A stretch of 64,000 nucleotides of DNA from Mastigocoleus testarum BC008 (GCF_001456025.1 NZ_LMTZ01000085.1:5566-69565), one strand, 5' to 3'; positions 41,655 to 52,126 are shown, counted from the first letter of the stretch. Notes: generated by a model not told the origin, from the letters alone. A program made the numbers and translations.

Positions 41655-44003
41655 TTAATCATCATCATATTCGTCCATATCTTCAGGATCTAAGCGATCG
41701 CTGTAATACATGTCACCTCGCTCGTCATCATTCACATTGATATCGCGACCAATGGGTAAACCATCACTACCAACGGTTACTAAATCAATTTGCTGACGAT
41801 AATAATCGACGCTTTTAACTTGTACGGATACTCTATCTCCCAAGCGATAGGAAGCACGGTTCTTACGTCCAAATAATGCTTGCTGTCGAGCACGATACTC
41901 ATACCAGTCATCTTTGAGAGAACTGACATGTACTAATCCTTCAACTCTTAGCGGTAAATCATTACCTTTCTTGGAACTGGATGGTGGAACTTCAATTTCC
42001 ACAAAAAATCCGTAGGATTGAACTCCAGTAATTACACCACTAAAAACCTCTCCAATGCGTTGTTTCATCAAAGAAGCACGTTGTAAGCCTTCTAAATCTG
42101 CTTCTGCTTCTAAGACTTGTTTTTCCCGATCATTAAGTTGGGTAATAACTCGGGTTAAATCGCTTTGTAGTTCTTGCTGTAATTCCGGTGGTAGAACATT
42201 CCAGTTAATATCGCCATGACAGGAAGAAGAACGCAAATTGACTCGTTCTTTAACGCGGGTATTGCGGCGATCGCGTCCATATTCATACAAGGTGTAGTAT
42301 ACCCTTTGCATGAGTAAATCTGGATAACGACGTAATGGAGCAGTACAGTGGGTATAACCTTCTGGTAACGCTAAGCCAAAATGTGCACTTTGGGTAGTAG
42401 TGTAAGAAGCTTGCTTTAGGGTATCCTGCAACAAGTAAGTTAAAACTTGCTCAGAAGCAGATTCTGCAAACACCCTAATTAAATGCTGATAATCTAAGGG
42501 TTGAATATCTACATCTTCCGGTAATGCTAACTCCACACCCAAATTGATTGCTAACTTGAGCATTTCTTGAACATCTTCAGGATCGGGAGTACCTTGAACT
42601 CGCCAAACTGCAGGGATATTTAAAGCATGTAAATGGGATGCCATTAATTGATTTACAAGCACTACCAACTCAGTTAATAGCGACTGTAGGGGAGAATCGG
42701 TAGATACCACACAACCCAAAATCCCTTCATCATAATAAGGATTTTGATTGATAGGTAAGTTTAATTGCAAGCTACCCCGACTCAAACGATTTTTTTCCAA
42801 CACAAATCGCAGAGCATTCAACTCTTGCAACATTTCCACGATTTCATCCGAGCGCTTAGTAGCTTCGCCAGCAATAATTGCTTTAGCTTCTTTTTGACTC
42901 AAATTTAAATCTACTTTGACAACACTCGGTTGAATCTCCCATTCCAAAACTTTTCCTGTGTCAGGATCGATGTTAATTGAAAAACATAAGGTTAAACGGT
43001 CTTTATCTGACAGTAAAGAACACCGTTGAATCGCAGCATCTGGGAACATTGGTAAAAATAAATCTCCCAAATATACCGCTCTACCCCGCTTCATCGCTTC
43101 CCGGTCGAGGGGTTCGTCTGGTTGGATGTAATGGGAAACATCAGAAATATGAAAATTTAATTGCCAGGTGTCATCATCATTTTTCTCTAAGTTAAAAGCA
43201 TTCTCAATTGTTTTGGGATCGCCCCAAGCATTAGCGATACTCAAGGTCAATTGCTTGCGTAAATCCAGACGATTTTTTAGATCTGCTTTAAGAAGTTTTT
43301 TGGGTAACTTAGATGCTAGTGCTTCTATTGTCTCGGAAAAATTACGGGAAAGGTCGTGCTTACAGGTGACCAAATCAATATCGGCTGCTGCTTCAGCATC
43401 GCTACCGAGGATTTGCACCACCCGACCGATTGGTGGATACTGCGCTAAAGGATAGCGAACTACCTCGACATGAGCGAGGTGGTCGATTGACTCCTCCAAA
43501 GTCATCCCGTTAATAGCTAGTTTGAGTTCGAACAATAAACGGTCATCCAAAGGTACGGCGCGATAGCCACCTTCAACTTGTTTGATCCGCGCCAACAAGG
43601 TGTGATTGGAACGTTCTAAAATTAATTTAACTTCGCCTTCTGGAGAGCGACGGCGACTACCTTCTTTAAGAACTTTAACCAAAACGCGATCGCCATTCCA
43701 GGCATTAGACAGGTGACTTTCGCGGATATAAATATCTTCAGCACCTTCAATATCCTGAATAGCAAAGCAAAAACCTTTACTGGAACAACGAAGTTTTGCT
43801 TCAATTAGTTCTTCTTCCGCAACAAGCCGATACTTACCGCGTTCTTTGAGCAAAAGCCCAATTTTTTCCAGAACGTCCAAAGTGATGTGAAGTTTTTGTA
43901 AACCTTCCTCATCTTCACAACCAAGTTTCTTTTCTAATAACTTGCGAGCTACCAATTTATTATCGGTGAAATTGGCAAGCAGTGTGGCGATTGAAAATTC
44001 CAT
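41655..44003 (-). CDS. RNB-domain (RNase II/R-like) protein with S1 domain; usual catalytic aspartates not seen
   Basis: This 782-residue protein has an N-terminal winged-helix and cold-shock-like region (1-190), an RNB domain (about 240-580) and a C-terminal S1 domain (about 645-745, VFSGVITGVQSYGFFVEIE). RNB landmarks include FHISDVSHYIQPDEPLDREA with the RGRAVYLGDLFLPMFP block, and the Arg motif HCTAPLRRYPDLLMQRVYY. However, where RNase II/R enzymes have TIDxxxARDFDDA, this protein reads SIANAWGDPKTIENAFNLEK, so the metal-binding aspartates are not apparent. It could be a Zam-type or other non-canonical RNB protein, either inactive or RNA-binding. Automatic annotation as an exoribonuclease would therefore be uncertain. 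Confidence 0.8.
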   Translation of the reverse strand: MEFSIATLLANFTDNKLVARKLLEKKLGCEDEEGLQKLHITLDVLEKIGLLLKERGKYRLVAEEELIEAKLRCSSKGFCFAIQDIEGAEDIYIRESHLSNAWNGDRVLVKVLKEGSRRRSPEGEVKLILERSNHTLLARIKQVEGGYRAVPLDDRLLFELKLAINGMTLEESIDHLAHVEVVRYPLAQYPPIGRVVQILGSDAEAAADIDLVTCKHDLSRNFSETIEALASKLPKKLLKADLKNRLDLRKQLTLSIANAWGDPKTIENAFNLEKNDDDTWQLNFHISDVSHYIQPDEPLDREAMKRGRAVYLGDLFLPMFPDAAIQRCSLLSDKDRLTLCFSINIDPDTGKVLEWEIQPSVVKVDLNLSQKEAKAIIAGEATKRSDEIVEMLQELNALRFVLEKNRLSRGSLQLNLPINQNPYYDEGILGCVVSTDSPLQSLLTELVVLVNQLMASHLHALNIPAVWRVQGTPDPEDVQEMLKLAINLGVELALPEDVDIQPLDYQHLIRVFAESASEQVLTYLLQDTLKQASYTTTQSAHFGLALPEGYTHCTAPLRRYPDLLMQRVYYTLYEYGRDRRNTRVKERVNLRSSSCHGDINWNVLPPELQQELQSDLTRVITQLNDREKQVLEAEADLEGLQRASLMKQRIGEVFSGVITGVQSYGFFVEIEVPPSSSKKGNDLPLRVEGLVHVSSLKDDWYEYRARQQALFGRKNRASYRLGDRVSVQVKSVDYYRQQIDLVTVGSDGLPIGRDINVNDDERGDMYYSDRLDPEDMDEYDDD

Positions 44004-45032
44004 GCAGTGAAACGACCTTTGGTCAAAACATCATTTTTTTGTGCAATTGTGGTTCGCAGGCTTGATACCCCTAAAACCGACAGAAACTTGTGGCAAATTG
44101 CCCCAATCGAAGGGTACTGTTAGTCTCATCAGAGTTTTTTTGGTTCCAGTTCCTTCATCCAGACAATCCGGTGAAGCACGCAGTCCTGTAAGGTGCGCCT
44201 TAGTGGTAGTTATGCAAGGGATTTTCTCTGGTAGTAGAGCTGGGATAAATCATTAAATACGGTATCTTCTGAAAACGGGAAGAGAAACCGTAAGCTATTG
44301 ATTATCTTAGCTACAAAGGTGCTTTTACACCATCCAACTCTGATTTTCAACTAGGAGATATTGCCGACAAACCGAATTGTTCCATATGTAGAATCGATAA
44401 CAATCAGGCAAGTAGGTCAAATAACTCAAAAGGCGAACCTTACCTTTACTATTGTAGATTTAGAGCGTACTTCCAGAAAATAGTTCTGGATGTCCAGTTG
44501 GGTGATCAGTATAGCATTACTTGCCGGAATACTTAACAATCGTGCTTTGGCAGCCAAACATCTCTTCAAAAACCTAATGCTACAATGGGAACATTGAAAG
44601 CCAAGCAATAAAAGGCATGATATTTGACAGTCTGGCACTAAAATAGCAGATTACGGCCAAATACAAAATTATTAACCATAACAATTTTGCAGTTAGTCTC
44701 AACTCAATAGAACCAAAAGCCTTGCAAGTAATCGATAGGCAAAGTTATCCTTTCAAACAACCGCAATTTATCTGATTCATTAAGTGTTGTTTAAGAGATT
44801 GAGGAGTTAAATTATTGCCTCATTATTCTCTACAAAATTATTTCATACTCTTGCTGTTGACTCGAGCTTGGTAAGCAACATTAATATGAATTTAAAATAA
44901 TCTATAAAGGAATAATCTCCCAGGCTTAATTGCAAATCATTATGTAGGGAGTAAGCAAAGTTTAGTGAAATTAGTTTATATTTTTTAACCAAATTTTATC
45001 TGTAATTCATGCAATTTTAGAACGGTGAAGGT
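44004..45032. other. 1-kb region without a supported gene
   Basis: Only short frames exist here, the longest a GTG-started one of 71 codons at 44041-44256 that resembles no protein I know. The stretch 44041-44260 is less AT-rich than its flanks and has several potential hairpins, so a non-coding RNA is possible. I could not match it to 6S RNA, SRP RNA, tmRNA or RNase P RNA motifs. The remainder is AT-rich, presumably including the promoter of the gene at 45033. Confidence 0.4.
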
Positions 45033-46109
45033 ATGATTTTGGCTCAGTTTCAGAGCTTGTATCCTGAAGGTAGTATCATTTCTGAATTAATCCAAATTCA
45101 CCATGACAAGTATATTGTTCGGGTGAATGTGCAAGTTCAAGGTGTAACTCGCATCACAGGTATGGCGGCTGCGGAAACCATTGAAGTAGCGGAAGATCGG
45201 GCAAGAGAGAGGGCTTTGATGGTTTTAAAGCAAACAAACCCACAGAATAATTCTACAAATCCTGCTATTCAGGCTCAAGAAGCTCAAGGACATTCCCCTC
45301 ATTTTAATACTAAGGAAATTAATACCCAGGAAGTTGCTGTCAAAGCACAATTAGATCTAGATCGGCAGAAAATAAGTCAAGCGACAGAAAGTCAAACAGC
45401 AACTGGGGCTATTAAACATAACCAACCCCCAGTTCCAGAAAAACCAATGGTCAAAGAGGTGACCCCTGCAAAACAATTTGAACCTAGCCCAAGGGAACTG
45501 ACTAAAGCCCAAGCTGATGAAGTATTATCAGCTAGAGATGAAGATAAATTTACTGCTGCAAAGTCAACATATAGTTATCAAGGTTCTAGTTATCAAGGTT
45601 CGGGATTAACGGCAAATATTGATGCTCCACCCCAAGAAATAAATCAACCCAGTCTTGATTCTGGGAGTATTAATGTTGATTCTCAGCTTAAATTTGATTC
45701 TCCACTTCCAGAAAATGGAGTTAGTACCCCAGACGAAAGTGTGGTTCAAAATCAGCTACCATTAATGTCTTCCACTAATGTGCAGTCATTTATGTCACCC
45801 GAATATTCTGTAGAGGAAGAACGAAAAGTGACAGCATCAGTAGAAAAAAAATCTTCATCAACTACTAGGAAAAAGAAAAAAACTGAGCCCAAGGATTCAA
45901 CACAACCTAAAAGTTTACTAGACCCAATTGCAGAAATTGATGTGGAAATGCGCCGTTTGGGTTGGACAAGGGAACAAGGAAGAGAACATTTAATTCAGAC
46001 TTATAACAAACGCGCTCGTAGTTTGCTCACTGACGAACAGCTATTAGAATTCCTCGAATATCTGAAATCTCAACCCACACCTGCAGACCCATTGGATCCC
46101 GGATTTTGA
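45033..46109 (+). CDS. Conserved cyanobacterial protein of unknown function
   Basis: In this 358-residue protein, residues 1-70 form a compact alpha/beta domain (LYPEGSIISELIQIHHDKYI, then VRVNVQVQGVTRITGMAAAE and AEDRARERALMVL), reminiscent of the small folds in Rad52-like or dsRNA-binding proteins. Residues ~70-290 are low-complexity and polar, likely disordered, with a Lys-rich patch (TTRKKKKTEPKD). The last 60 residues are a conserved helical module (IDVEMRRLGWTREQGREHLI, SLLTDEQLLEFLEYLKSQ) similar to C-terminal modules of some ssDNA-annealing proteins. A nucleic-acid role is inference only. A GAAGG sequence precedes the ATG. Monocistronic. Confidence 0.65.
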   Translation: MILAQFQSLYPEGSIISELIQIHHDKYIVRVNVQVQGVTRITGMAAAETIEVAEDRARERALMVLKQTNPQNNSTNPAIQAQEAQGHSPHFNTKEINTQEVAVKAQLDLDRQKISQATESQTATGAIKHNQPPVPEKPMVKEVTPAKQFEPSPRELTKAQADEVLSARDEDKFTAAKSTYSYQGSSYQGSGLTANIDAPPQEINQPSLDSGSINVDSQLKFDSPLPENGVSTPDESVVQNQLPLMSSTNVQSFMSPEYSVEEERKVTASVEKKSSSTTRKKKKTEPKDSTQPKSLLDPIAEIDVEMRRLGWTREQGREHLIQTYNKRARSLLTDEQLLEFLEYLKSQPTPADPLDPGF

Positions 46110-46144
46110 TTGGGTATTGGCGTTACCTGGATGGGGAATGAGAA

Positions 46145-46290
46145 TTAATACTAATATTGGGCTTAATTCTTTTTAAGAATGAAAGGAGAAGTGTGGGAGG
46201 TGTGGAAAGTGTGGGAGGTGTGAGAGGTGTGGGGGAAATCCCAGAAAATATAAAGGAAAGGGGTTTTAGAAATCGGATTCGATATAAGAT
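46145..46290. mobile_element. MITE-like repeat with GTGTGGGAGGTGTGG minisatellite, copy 3 (reverse)
   Basis: Reversed relative to copy 1, it starts TTAATACTAATATTGGGC. It carries five to six units of AGTGTGGGAGGTGTGG (about 46189-46232) and ends GGGGTTTTAGAAATCGGATT CGATATAAG, the reverse complement of copy 1's left end. Both terminal regions are present, so it is the second complete copy in the window. Confidence 0.6.
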
Positions 46291-46393
46291 GATGTTTTTC
46301 CCTTTTACTTGCCAGATTTTGCGATAAGCGCCCGCTTTGTCCATACAATCAATCGCAAATCTTACGCAAAAATGTTGTTCTGAGTATGTTCTA

Positions 46394-46434
46394 AATAAAA
46401 ATTTGGGGGGGAACCTCTACCAGTTCACCCCCAA
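46394..46434 (-). terminator. Intrinsic terminator downstream of clpP
   Basis: On the minus strand TTGGGGG-t-GAAC pairs with GTTC-c-CCCCCAA (46434 to 46403) around an 8-nt loop. It is followed by AATTTTTATTT. This is a strong stem plus U-rich tract 64-100 bp after the clpP stop codon. Confidence 0.8.
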
Positions 46435-46497
46435 TATACAAGTTAAAATGACAGTAACTTTAACTATTAGCTACTAGCAATCGTTTCCCCAGAGGCT

Positions 46498-47103
46498 TTA
46501 TACGACTGCGATGGGACGGCTACCAGCAGAAGTTTTGTCAATTACTTGGTCAATAATGCCATACTCCTTAGATTCTTCTGGGGACATAAAAAAGTCCCTT
46601 TCAGTATCTTCGGTAATTTTCTCCAGAGATTTACCTGTATGCTCGGCTAAATATCCATTTAACCGTTGCTTGAGATAAAGAATTTCACGGGCTTGAATTT
46701 CAATATCAGTTGCTTGCCCTTGAGCACCACCTAAGGGTTGGTGAATCATAATTCGAGAGTGAGGTAAACTCATACGCTTACCTTTGGTTCCAGCACTGAG
46801 GAGGAAAGCTCCCATACTTGCTGCGAGTCCGGTACAAACAGTACAAATGTCGGAACGAATGTACTTCATGGTGTCGAAGATACCCAAACCAGCTGTCACT
46901 GAACCACCTGGAGAATTTATATACATATAAATGTCTTTGTCTGGTTCTTCAGCATCTAAAAACAGCAGTTGAGCAACGATCAAATTAGCCACGTTATTAT
47001 CAATCGGTTGTCCCAAAAAGATAATGCGCTGCTGTAACAAACACGAATAGATATCGAAGGCACGTTCGCCACGACCCGATTGTTCAATAACGATAGGAAT
47101 CAT
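46498..47103 (-). CDS. clpP: ATP-dependent Clp protease proteolytic subunit
   Basis: This 201-residue serine protease subunit has the catalytic Ser in [17 protein letters not shown], the His in [15 protein letters not shown] and an Asp in the [13 protein letters not shown] region. The family start [20 protein letters not shown] indicates little or no propeptide. It forms a tetradecameric barrel with ClpX or ClpC. Cyanobacteria have several clpP/clpR paralogues. All catalytic residues are present, so this is a ClpP and not a ClpR. No clpX is adjacent. A strong terminator follows. Confidence 0.95.
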   Translation of the reverse strand: MIPIVIEQSGRGERAFDIYSCLLQQRIIFLGQPIDNNVANLIVAQLLFLDAEEPDKDIYMYINSPGGSVTAGLGIFDTMKYIRSDICTVCTGLAASMGAFLLSAGTKGKRMSLPHSRIMIHQPLGGAQGQATDIEIQAREILYLKQRLNGYLAEHTGKSLEKITEDTERDFFMSPEESKEYGIIDQVIDKTSAGSRPIAVV

Positions 47104-47190
47104 GCAGCTTTCTTGTAGTTATTTTAAAAACATTCTATCGATTCGCTGGCCGATCGTAGGTAGGGAAAGCCGTTTATTTTGGAATTGACA

Positions 47191-47273
47191 AATTGGTATA
47201 CGCCCGCCGCGCGGTCCAGCGTGGCGTATGACTAACGTCACGCTATGCTAAGAGCCATATGGTAATTGGTAAC
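47191..47273. repeat. Short GC-rich cassette within TTGGTAA heptamers
   Basis: AATTGGTATACGCCCGCC starts the cassette and GAGCCATATGGTAATTGG ends it, with GCGTGGCGTATGACTAACGT inside. This is a shorter version of the 14237-14438 element with the same two junctions. It lies upstream of clpP. Confidence 0.7.
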
Positions 47274-47412
47274 GGACAATTAAGGAAATAGCTATGGAAT
47301 GTAACTTTTAAGCATTTTCACTGACGAAAATCCGGATATAATCTTCCCACCTCGGAAATTTTTAATAAAAGGAGTAATTGTCATCCATCTTAAGATATAT
47401 AAAGGTAAAAAT

Positions 47413-47565
47413 ATGTTAGAAAAACTTGTACAGGCCATTATCATTACTTTCCTACTTAATTTAACCCTGGGATTGAGTGGCAGAAACTCAACTAATGTCA
47501 GGACAAGACAACGTTTACAACCATTTCCCGAATCGATCGCTAGATTTGTGCGTTCTCGTCGCTAA
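47413..47565 (+). CDS. 50-residue putative membrane peptide
   Basis: An ATG at 47413 with AAAGG 8 nt upstream opens a 50-codon frame. It has an amphipathic/hydrophobic N-terminal helix (LEKLVQAIIITFLLNLTLGL) and a strongly basic tail (NVRTRQRL, IARFVRSRR). A small single-pass membrane protein with a cytoplasmic basic tail is plausible. An AAAGGAG lies further upstream in the leader. I do not recognise a family. The rest of the 47104-47744 gap holds the cassette above and AT-rich DNA. Confidence 0.5.
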   Translation: MLEKLVQAIIITFLLNLTLGLSGRNSTNVRTRQRLQPFPESIARFVRSRR

Positions 47566-47744
47566 TTTCCAGTTATTAAGTTATTTTTGATAATTTTTCT
47601 ACTAAGTTCTGGTTCCTAGGTTCTTGTAACCGAACTGTTTCTGCTGCAAAGTACTAAGTCTGAGATAAATCTGAAGTGGTTTGATTGTGAAGTGTAGATA
47701 TCAGGTTAGACTGGGCAAAGTAGGCAATTATTCTTGTCGCAGTC

Positions 47745-49835
47745 ATGACCAATCGCCTTGCTCTTTCTCAAAGTCTTTACCTTCGTAAACATGCTGAAAA
47801 TCCAATCGATTGGTGGTACTGGTGTGACGAAGCACTCGCTACAGCAAAAGCTGAGGACAAACCAGTTTTTCTTTCCATTGGTTACTCTAGCTGTCACTGG
47901 TGTACTGTCATGGAAGGTGAAGCGTTTTCTGACTTGGCAATAGCCCAATATATGAATGCTAATTTTCTTCCCGTTAAAGTAGACCGGGAAGAAAGACCCG
48001 ATATTGACAGCATTTATATGCAGGTTTTGCAAATGATTAGCGGTCAGGGGGGTTGGCCTTTAAATGTTTTTCTGTCGCCAGAAAATTTAGTCCCCTTTTA
48101 TGCCGGTACCTATTTTCCTGTAGAACCTCGTTATGGTCGCCCAGGTTTTTTGCAGGTTTTGCAAGCACTTCGCGGTTATTATGATTCTGAAAAGGAAGAT
48201 TTGAGAGAACGTTCTTCTGCTATTCTAAATTCGCTGCAAACATCTACCGCTTTGCAATTTGAGAATCAAACTGAATCTGAAGATAAAGAATTATTGGAGC
48301 GAGGTTGGAAAACCTGTATTGGGATTGTTACTCCCAACGATCGCGGTAACAGTTTTCCCATGATTCCCTACACCCAATTTGCACTGGGAGCAAACAGGTT
48401 TAATTTTGAATCTGAATGTGATGGAAAGCAAGTTTGTCGTCGAAGGGGATTAGATTTAGCTAATGGTGGAATTTTTGACCATGTTGGTGGTGGATTTCAT
48501 CGTTACACAGTTGACCCAACTTGGACTGTACCCCATTTTGAGAAAATGCTCTATGACAACGGTCAAATTGTCGAGTATTTAGCGAATTTATGGAGCGCCG
48601 GCATCAAAGAACCTGCTTTTAAAAGATCAATCGATCTAACTGTAAAATGGTTACAGCGAGAAATGACCGCATCAGAAGGATATTTTTATGCGGCGCAAGA
48701 TGCAGATAGTTTCACCAACTCCAAAGCATTAGAACCGGAAGAAGGAGCTTTTTATGTTTGGAGCTATCAAGAACTTCAAAAACTTTTGACCCCAGAAGAA
48801 CTAACAGAATTGCAACAGGAGTTTACAGTCACTCAAGAGGGAAATTTTGCTGACTCAGCTTCTACGGAAACAATCGCTCAAAATGTTCTACAAAGGCGAA
48901 ATCCGGGAAAAATTTCTTCCTTAGCAGAAGCTGCATTGACCAAATTATTTATTGCTCGGTATGGCGAAACACCCCTTGCACTAAATTATTTTCCTCCTGC
49001 AAGGGATAATCAAGAAGCAAAATCTTCCAATTGGAAAGGACGTATTCCAGCAGTGACAGATACTAAAATGATTGTTGCCTGGAATAGCTTAATGATTTCT
49101 GGTTTGGCTCGGGCATATGCTGTCTTTAAAGTTCCATCTTATTTGCAACTAGCAACAAAGGCTGCAAATTTTATCCTAGAAAATCAATTTGTGGATGGGC
49201 GCTTACACAGGATAAATTATGCAGGTAAGCCAGATATTTTTGCCCAGTCAGAAGATTATGCTTTCTTAATTAAAGCTCTCTTAGATTTGCAAAGTTGCTG
49301 TTCAGATCGGCAGTATTGGTTGGAAGCTGCTGTTTCTCTTCAAGAAGAATTTGATGAGTTTTTATGGAGTATGGAACTTGGCGGATACTACAACAGTACT
49401 AGCAATACTAGGGGAGAATTAATTATTCGAGAGCGGAGTTACGCAGATAATGCGACACCATCGGCAAATGGAATTGCGATCGCGAATTTGGTTCGTCTTG
49501 CTTTACTGACTGATAATCTGCAGTATCTTAATTTTGCCGAACAAGGTTTAAAAGCATTTCGAAGCGTTATGAGTCGTGCTCCCCAAGCCTGTCCGAGCTT
49601 ATTAAATGCCTTGGATTGGTATTATCACTCAACTTTAGTTCGTACCACACAAGGACATATAAATTCTTTATTAGCGAGTTATTTCCCCACCGTTGTTTTT
49701 GCTAATCAGCCCGAACTACCAGAAAATAGTATTGGTGTAGTTTGTCAAGGCTTTAAGTGTCTTCCAGCTGCTGATAGTTGGGAAAAGCTATTAAAGCAAG
49801 TACAACAAAGTCAGTTGAGAGAACTTAAAAGATAA
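47745..49835 (+). CDS. Thioredoxin-domain protein of the YyaL/SSP411 (DUF255) family
   Basis: This 696-residue protein starts [20 protein letters not shown] followed by IDWWYW, the family opening. An N-terminal thioredoxin-like domain (about 1-170) has the CHWC active-site-like motif in [14 protein letters not shown] and [17 protein letters not shown]. The remainder is an (alpha/alpha) barrel similar to glycan-processing enzymes ([40 protein letters not shown]). The biochemical activity of the family is not established. No signal peptide is present, so it is cytoplasmic. An insert around residues 195-230 ([19 protein letters not shown]) is not in the usual pattern. Monocistronic. Confidence 0.88.
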   Translation: MTNRLALSQSLYLRKHAENPIDWWYWCDEALATAKAEDKPVFLSIGYSSCHWCTVMEGEAFSDLAIAQYMNANFLPVKVDREERPDIDSIYMQVLQMISGQGGWPLNVFLSPENLVPFYAGTYFPVEPRYGRPGFLQVLQALRGYYDSEKEDLRERSSAILNSLQTSTALQFENQTESEDKELLERGWKTCIGIVTPNDRGNSFPMIPYTQFALGANRFNFESECDGKQVCRRRGLDLANGGIFDHVGGGFHRYTVDPTWTVPHFEKMLYDNGQIVEYLANLWSAGIKEPAFKRSIDLTVKWLQREMTASEGYFYAAQDADSFTNSKALEPEEGAFYVWSYQELQKLLTPEELTELQQEFTVTQEGNFADSASTETIAQNVLQRRNPGKISSLAEAALTKLFIARYGETPLALNYFPPARDNQEAKSSNWKGRIPAVTDTKMIVAWNSLMISGLARAYAVFKVPSYLQLATKAANFILENQFVDGRLHRINYAGKPDIFAQSEDYAFLIKALLDLQSCCSDRQYWLEAAVSLQEEFDEFLWSMELGGYYNSTSNTRGELIIRERSYADNATPSANGIAIANLVRLALLTDNLQYLNFAEQGLKAFRSVMSRAPQACPSLLNALDWYYHSTLVRTTQGHINSLLASYFPTVVFANQPELPENSIGVVCQGFKCLPAADSWEKLLKQVQQSQLRELKR

Positions 49836-50288
49836 TGATTGACGCCTTAACATAATTTTTTACTGTCAGGTACATATTCTTCTGGTGCTAAAAAATAGCA
49901 AGTAGCTAATCAGGTCGGTGACAAATTGTTAATCGAAATGTATATTTATAACTGAGTTACCTCACCTATATGGTGACTGATAAGCCTCTGTTCAGTAGCA
50001 TTGTGACTATTGCAAATAAGCCTGTACATTCATCCGGGGCAATAAAAGTTACGGATAAAGGTAGAGCAATTTGCTAGTCCCCGTTGGATAGCAACAGGAC
50101 TTAAAAATAAAGCTTGGAAAATATCCGATGGGTAACAGAAGTAACTCACCGAGAAGCCTTAACTGTAATGCTTGCGGTCAGTGTAGGTGCGCTACATCGA
50201 CATAGATTTATTGTTTTAGGGCTCACACTGCAACAGTGTAAATCTATCTGGGTTATTGGCAAGATTTTGCCCTATGAATTGACAAATC
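49836..50288. other. Leader and intergenic region upstream of ilvN
   Basis: This 453-bp stretch has no supported gene. A frame starting at 50114 overlaps the ilvN start and looks spurious. The region presumably contains the ilvN promoter and leader. I see no clear attenuator or leader peptide. Confidence 0.4.
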
Positions 50289-50807
50289 ATGAAACACACA
50301 ATTTCAGTACTAGTACAAGATGAAGCGGGTGTTTTATCCCGCATTGCGGGCTTATTTGCTCGCCGAGGTTTTAATATTGAAAGTCTCGCTGTTGGACCTG
50401 CCGAACAAATGGGAATTTCCCGAATTACGATGGTGGTACATGGTGATGACAGCATCATTGAACAGCTTACCAAGCAACTGTATAAGCTGATTAATGTCTT
50501 GAAAGTACAAGATATTACGGAAACTCCTTGTGTAGAGAGGGAGTTGATGTTACTTAAAGTAAACGCCAATAGCGCCACTCGTTCGGAAATTCTAGAAATT
50601 ACCCAGATGTTTCGTGCCAGAGTGGTAGATGTTGCAGAGGATTCCTTGACTTTGGAGATTGTTGGCGATCCTGGAAAGAGTGTTGCGATCGTACAGGTGT
50701 TACAAAAGTTTGGTTTGAGGGAAATTGCTCGTACTGGCAAAATTGCTCTTACAAGAGAATCGGGAGTTAACACTGAATATCTCAAGTCTGTAGAAGTTAA
50801 AGTTTAA
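50289..50807 (+). CDS. ilvN: Acetolactate synthase small (regulatory) subunit
   Basis: This 172-residue protein begins [20 protein letters not shown], the ACT domain that binds valine, followed by [21 protein letters not shown] second ACT-like C-terminal domain follows ([20 protein letters not shown]). It gives the IlvB/IlvG catalytic subunit feedback control in branched-chain amino acid synthesis. Length is typical. In cyanobacteria it is commonly unlinked from ilvB, as here. A terminator follows. Confidence 0.95.
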   Translation: MKHTISVLVQDEAGVLSRIAGLFARRGFNIESLAVGPAEQMGISRITMVVHGDDSIIEQLTKQLYKLINVLKVQDITETPCVERELMLLKVNANSATRSEILEITQMFRARVVDVAEDSLTLEIVGDPGKSVAIVQVLQKFGLREIARTGKIALTRESGVNTEYLKSVEVKV

Positions 50808-50847
50808 TCCAGTCTTAAGAACTTTTTACTTGGAAAATCAAAGAATA

Positions 50848-50890
50848 TAGGGTTTTATCAATATGTGATTTAAACCCTAATTTTATTGTT
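50848..50890 (+). terminator. Intrinsic terminator downstream of ilvN
   Basis: TAGGGTTT (50848-50855) pairs with AAACCCTA (50872-50879) across a ~16-nt loop. ATTTTATTGTTT follows, about 40 bp after the ilvN stop. Confidence 0.7.
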
Positions 50891-52126
50891 TAATAATATT
50901 TTCGCCAATACTATTTTGATATTTAGGAATAATATTATTGGCATGAACTTAAATAATATAAATTTAGAAATTTAGATGCAAGGGAATACTAAAAAAATTA
51001 ATAGTAATTATTCTAATAAAACATCTAACTGACATCTATTAACATACTATTTATAGCTACGTTTAAATCCTTTACAATAACCTATTGATAAAGAGAATAA
51101 AAATAATGCCAATTTGGCATTATTTAGATTGATAATATTGATAAAAGAAAATGTAACAAGTTATATTAAAATCGCTCATTAGTCAAAATAGCTCGCTTCT
51201 ATACATGTATTGGCACATATGATGATAAAGTAAACTATGGTGAATTAGTTATTAATATAACTTGTGGTTCTTGGTGGAAAGTTAACAATTTCAAGTTAAT
51301 GATCCTAATATGTACGCTGATAGTTATGTATGTTTCGGAGTGATATATATTTCGGGGGTTCAAAATGGATAATAATTAATGTAATGTTCATAAATAAATA
51401 AATTATTGTTTCAGTTAGTTTAAATATGAAACGATTTCCAATTATAACTGAAAGTTAAGTTTAGAAAAATTTGAGAAAAATATAAAAAGTAATCAAACAG
51501 AAATTTTTGGTGTGTTTATCTGTTGAAATTACTTTAGCAGTGACTGAATAAAAATACAAAGTTGCAAAATATTGAAAGCATATCAAGTAGGAAAAATTCC
51601 GGGTTATTAAATTTATTATTATTGATTCAAGGCTAGGTTTATAAAATGCATTATTTACCCTAAATTCTCTTATTCTAGGGTTAGTGGATTTATCATATTA
51701 CGATTAATGTGAGAGTCACCGCATAAAAAACAACTATTAGTTTTCGTCAATCTATTACTAATGCTCAGCTTGTTTTGATATTTGATTAGACTTACATTGT
51801 AAGTTTATAACTCATGAGATATAAGAACTTTAACATCAAATAATTCTGGCTGCATAAAATTCATGGTTTCATGTTTCGATAAATAAAATCATATTTTATT
51901 ACCACTAAAAACTAAATAATTGCTCATTTGTATATCAATATTTTATTTTTACAGGTATTATGTAATTGCAATTATGTTGCAATTTAATTAACTCATAAAT
52001 TAATGTATAAAATCACACTGTACAATAATTGTTTAAATTTTTAGTTGCTAAGTTTATATAGCTCACAATTTTAATAAATTTTAAGAGATAAATCAGTTAT
52101 TGCTGAGTTAATTAAATACAAAATTT
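50891..52126. other. 1.2-kb AT-rich region without a supported gene
   Basis: Very AT-rich DNA with stop codons in all frames and no repeat array, hairpin cassette or RNA gene that I can recognise. It presumably contains the promoter of the glycosyltransferase gene. A decayed gene is possible but not visible. Confidence 0.4.

Noticed and set aside
41655..44003. Straight assignment as RNase R/RNase II (rnr/rnb)
   Set aside because: The metal-binding aspartate motif is not recognisable, so the gene symbol was withheld.
44041..44256. 71-codon GTG-started frame upstream of the RNB gene
   Set aside because: It resembles no protein and has a poor start context. The segment is more likely untranslated. 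It was also considered as 6S, SRP or tmRNA, but the conserved motifs of those RNAs are not present.
44004..44900. rpsR/rpmG genes expected upstream of an RNase gene in some cyanobacteria
   Set aside because: No frame on the minus strand here encodes S18-like or L33-like sequence.
50114..50323. 69-codon frame overlapping the ilvN start
   Set aside because: It overlaps the well-supported ilvN start in another frame and has no conserved features.
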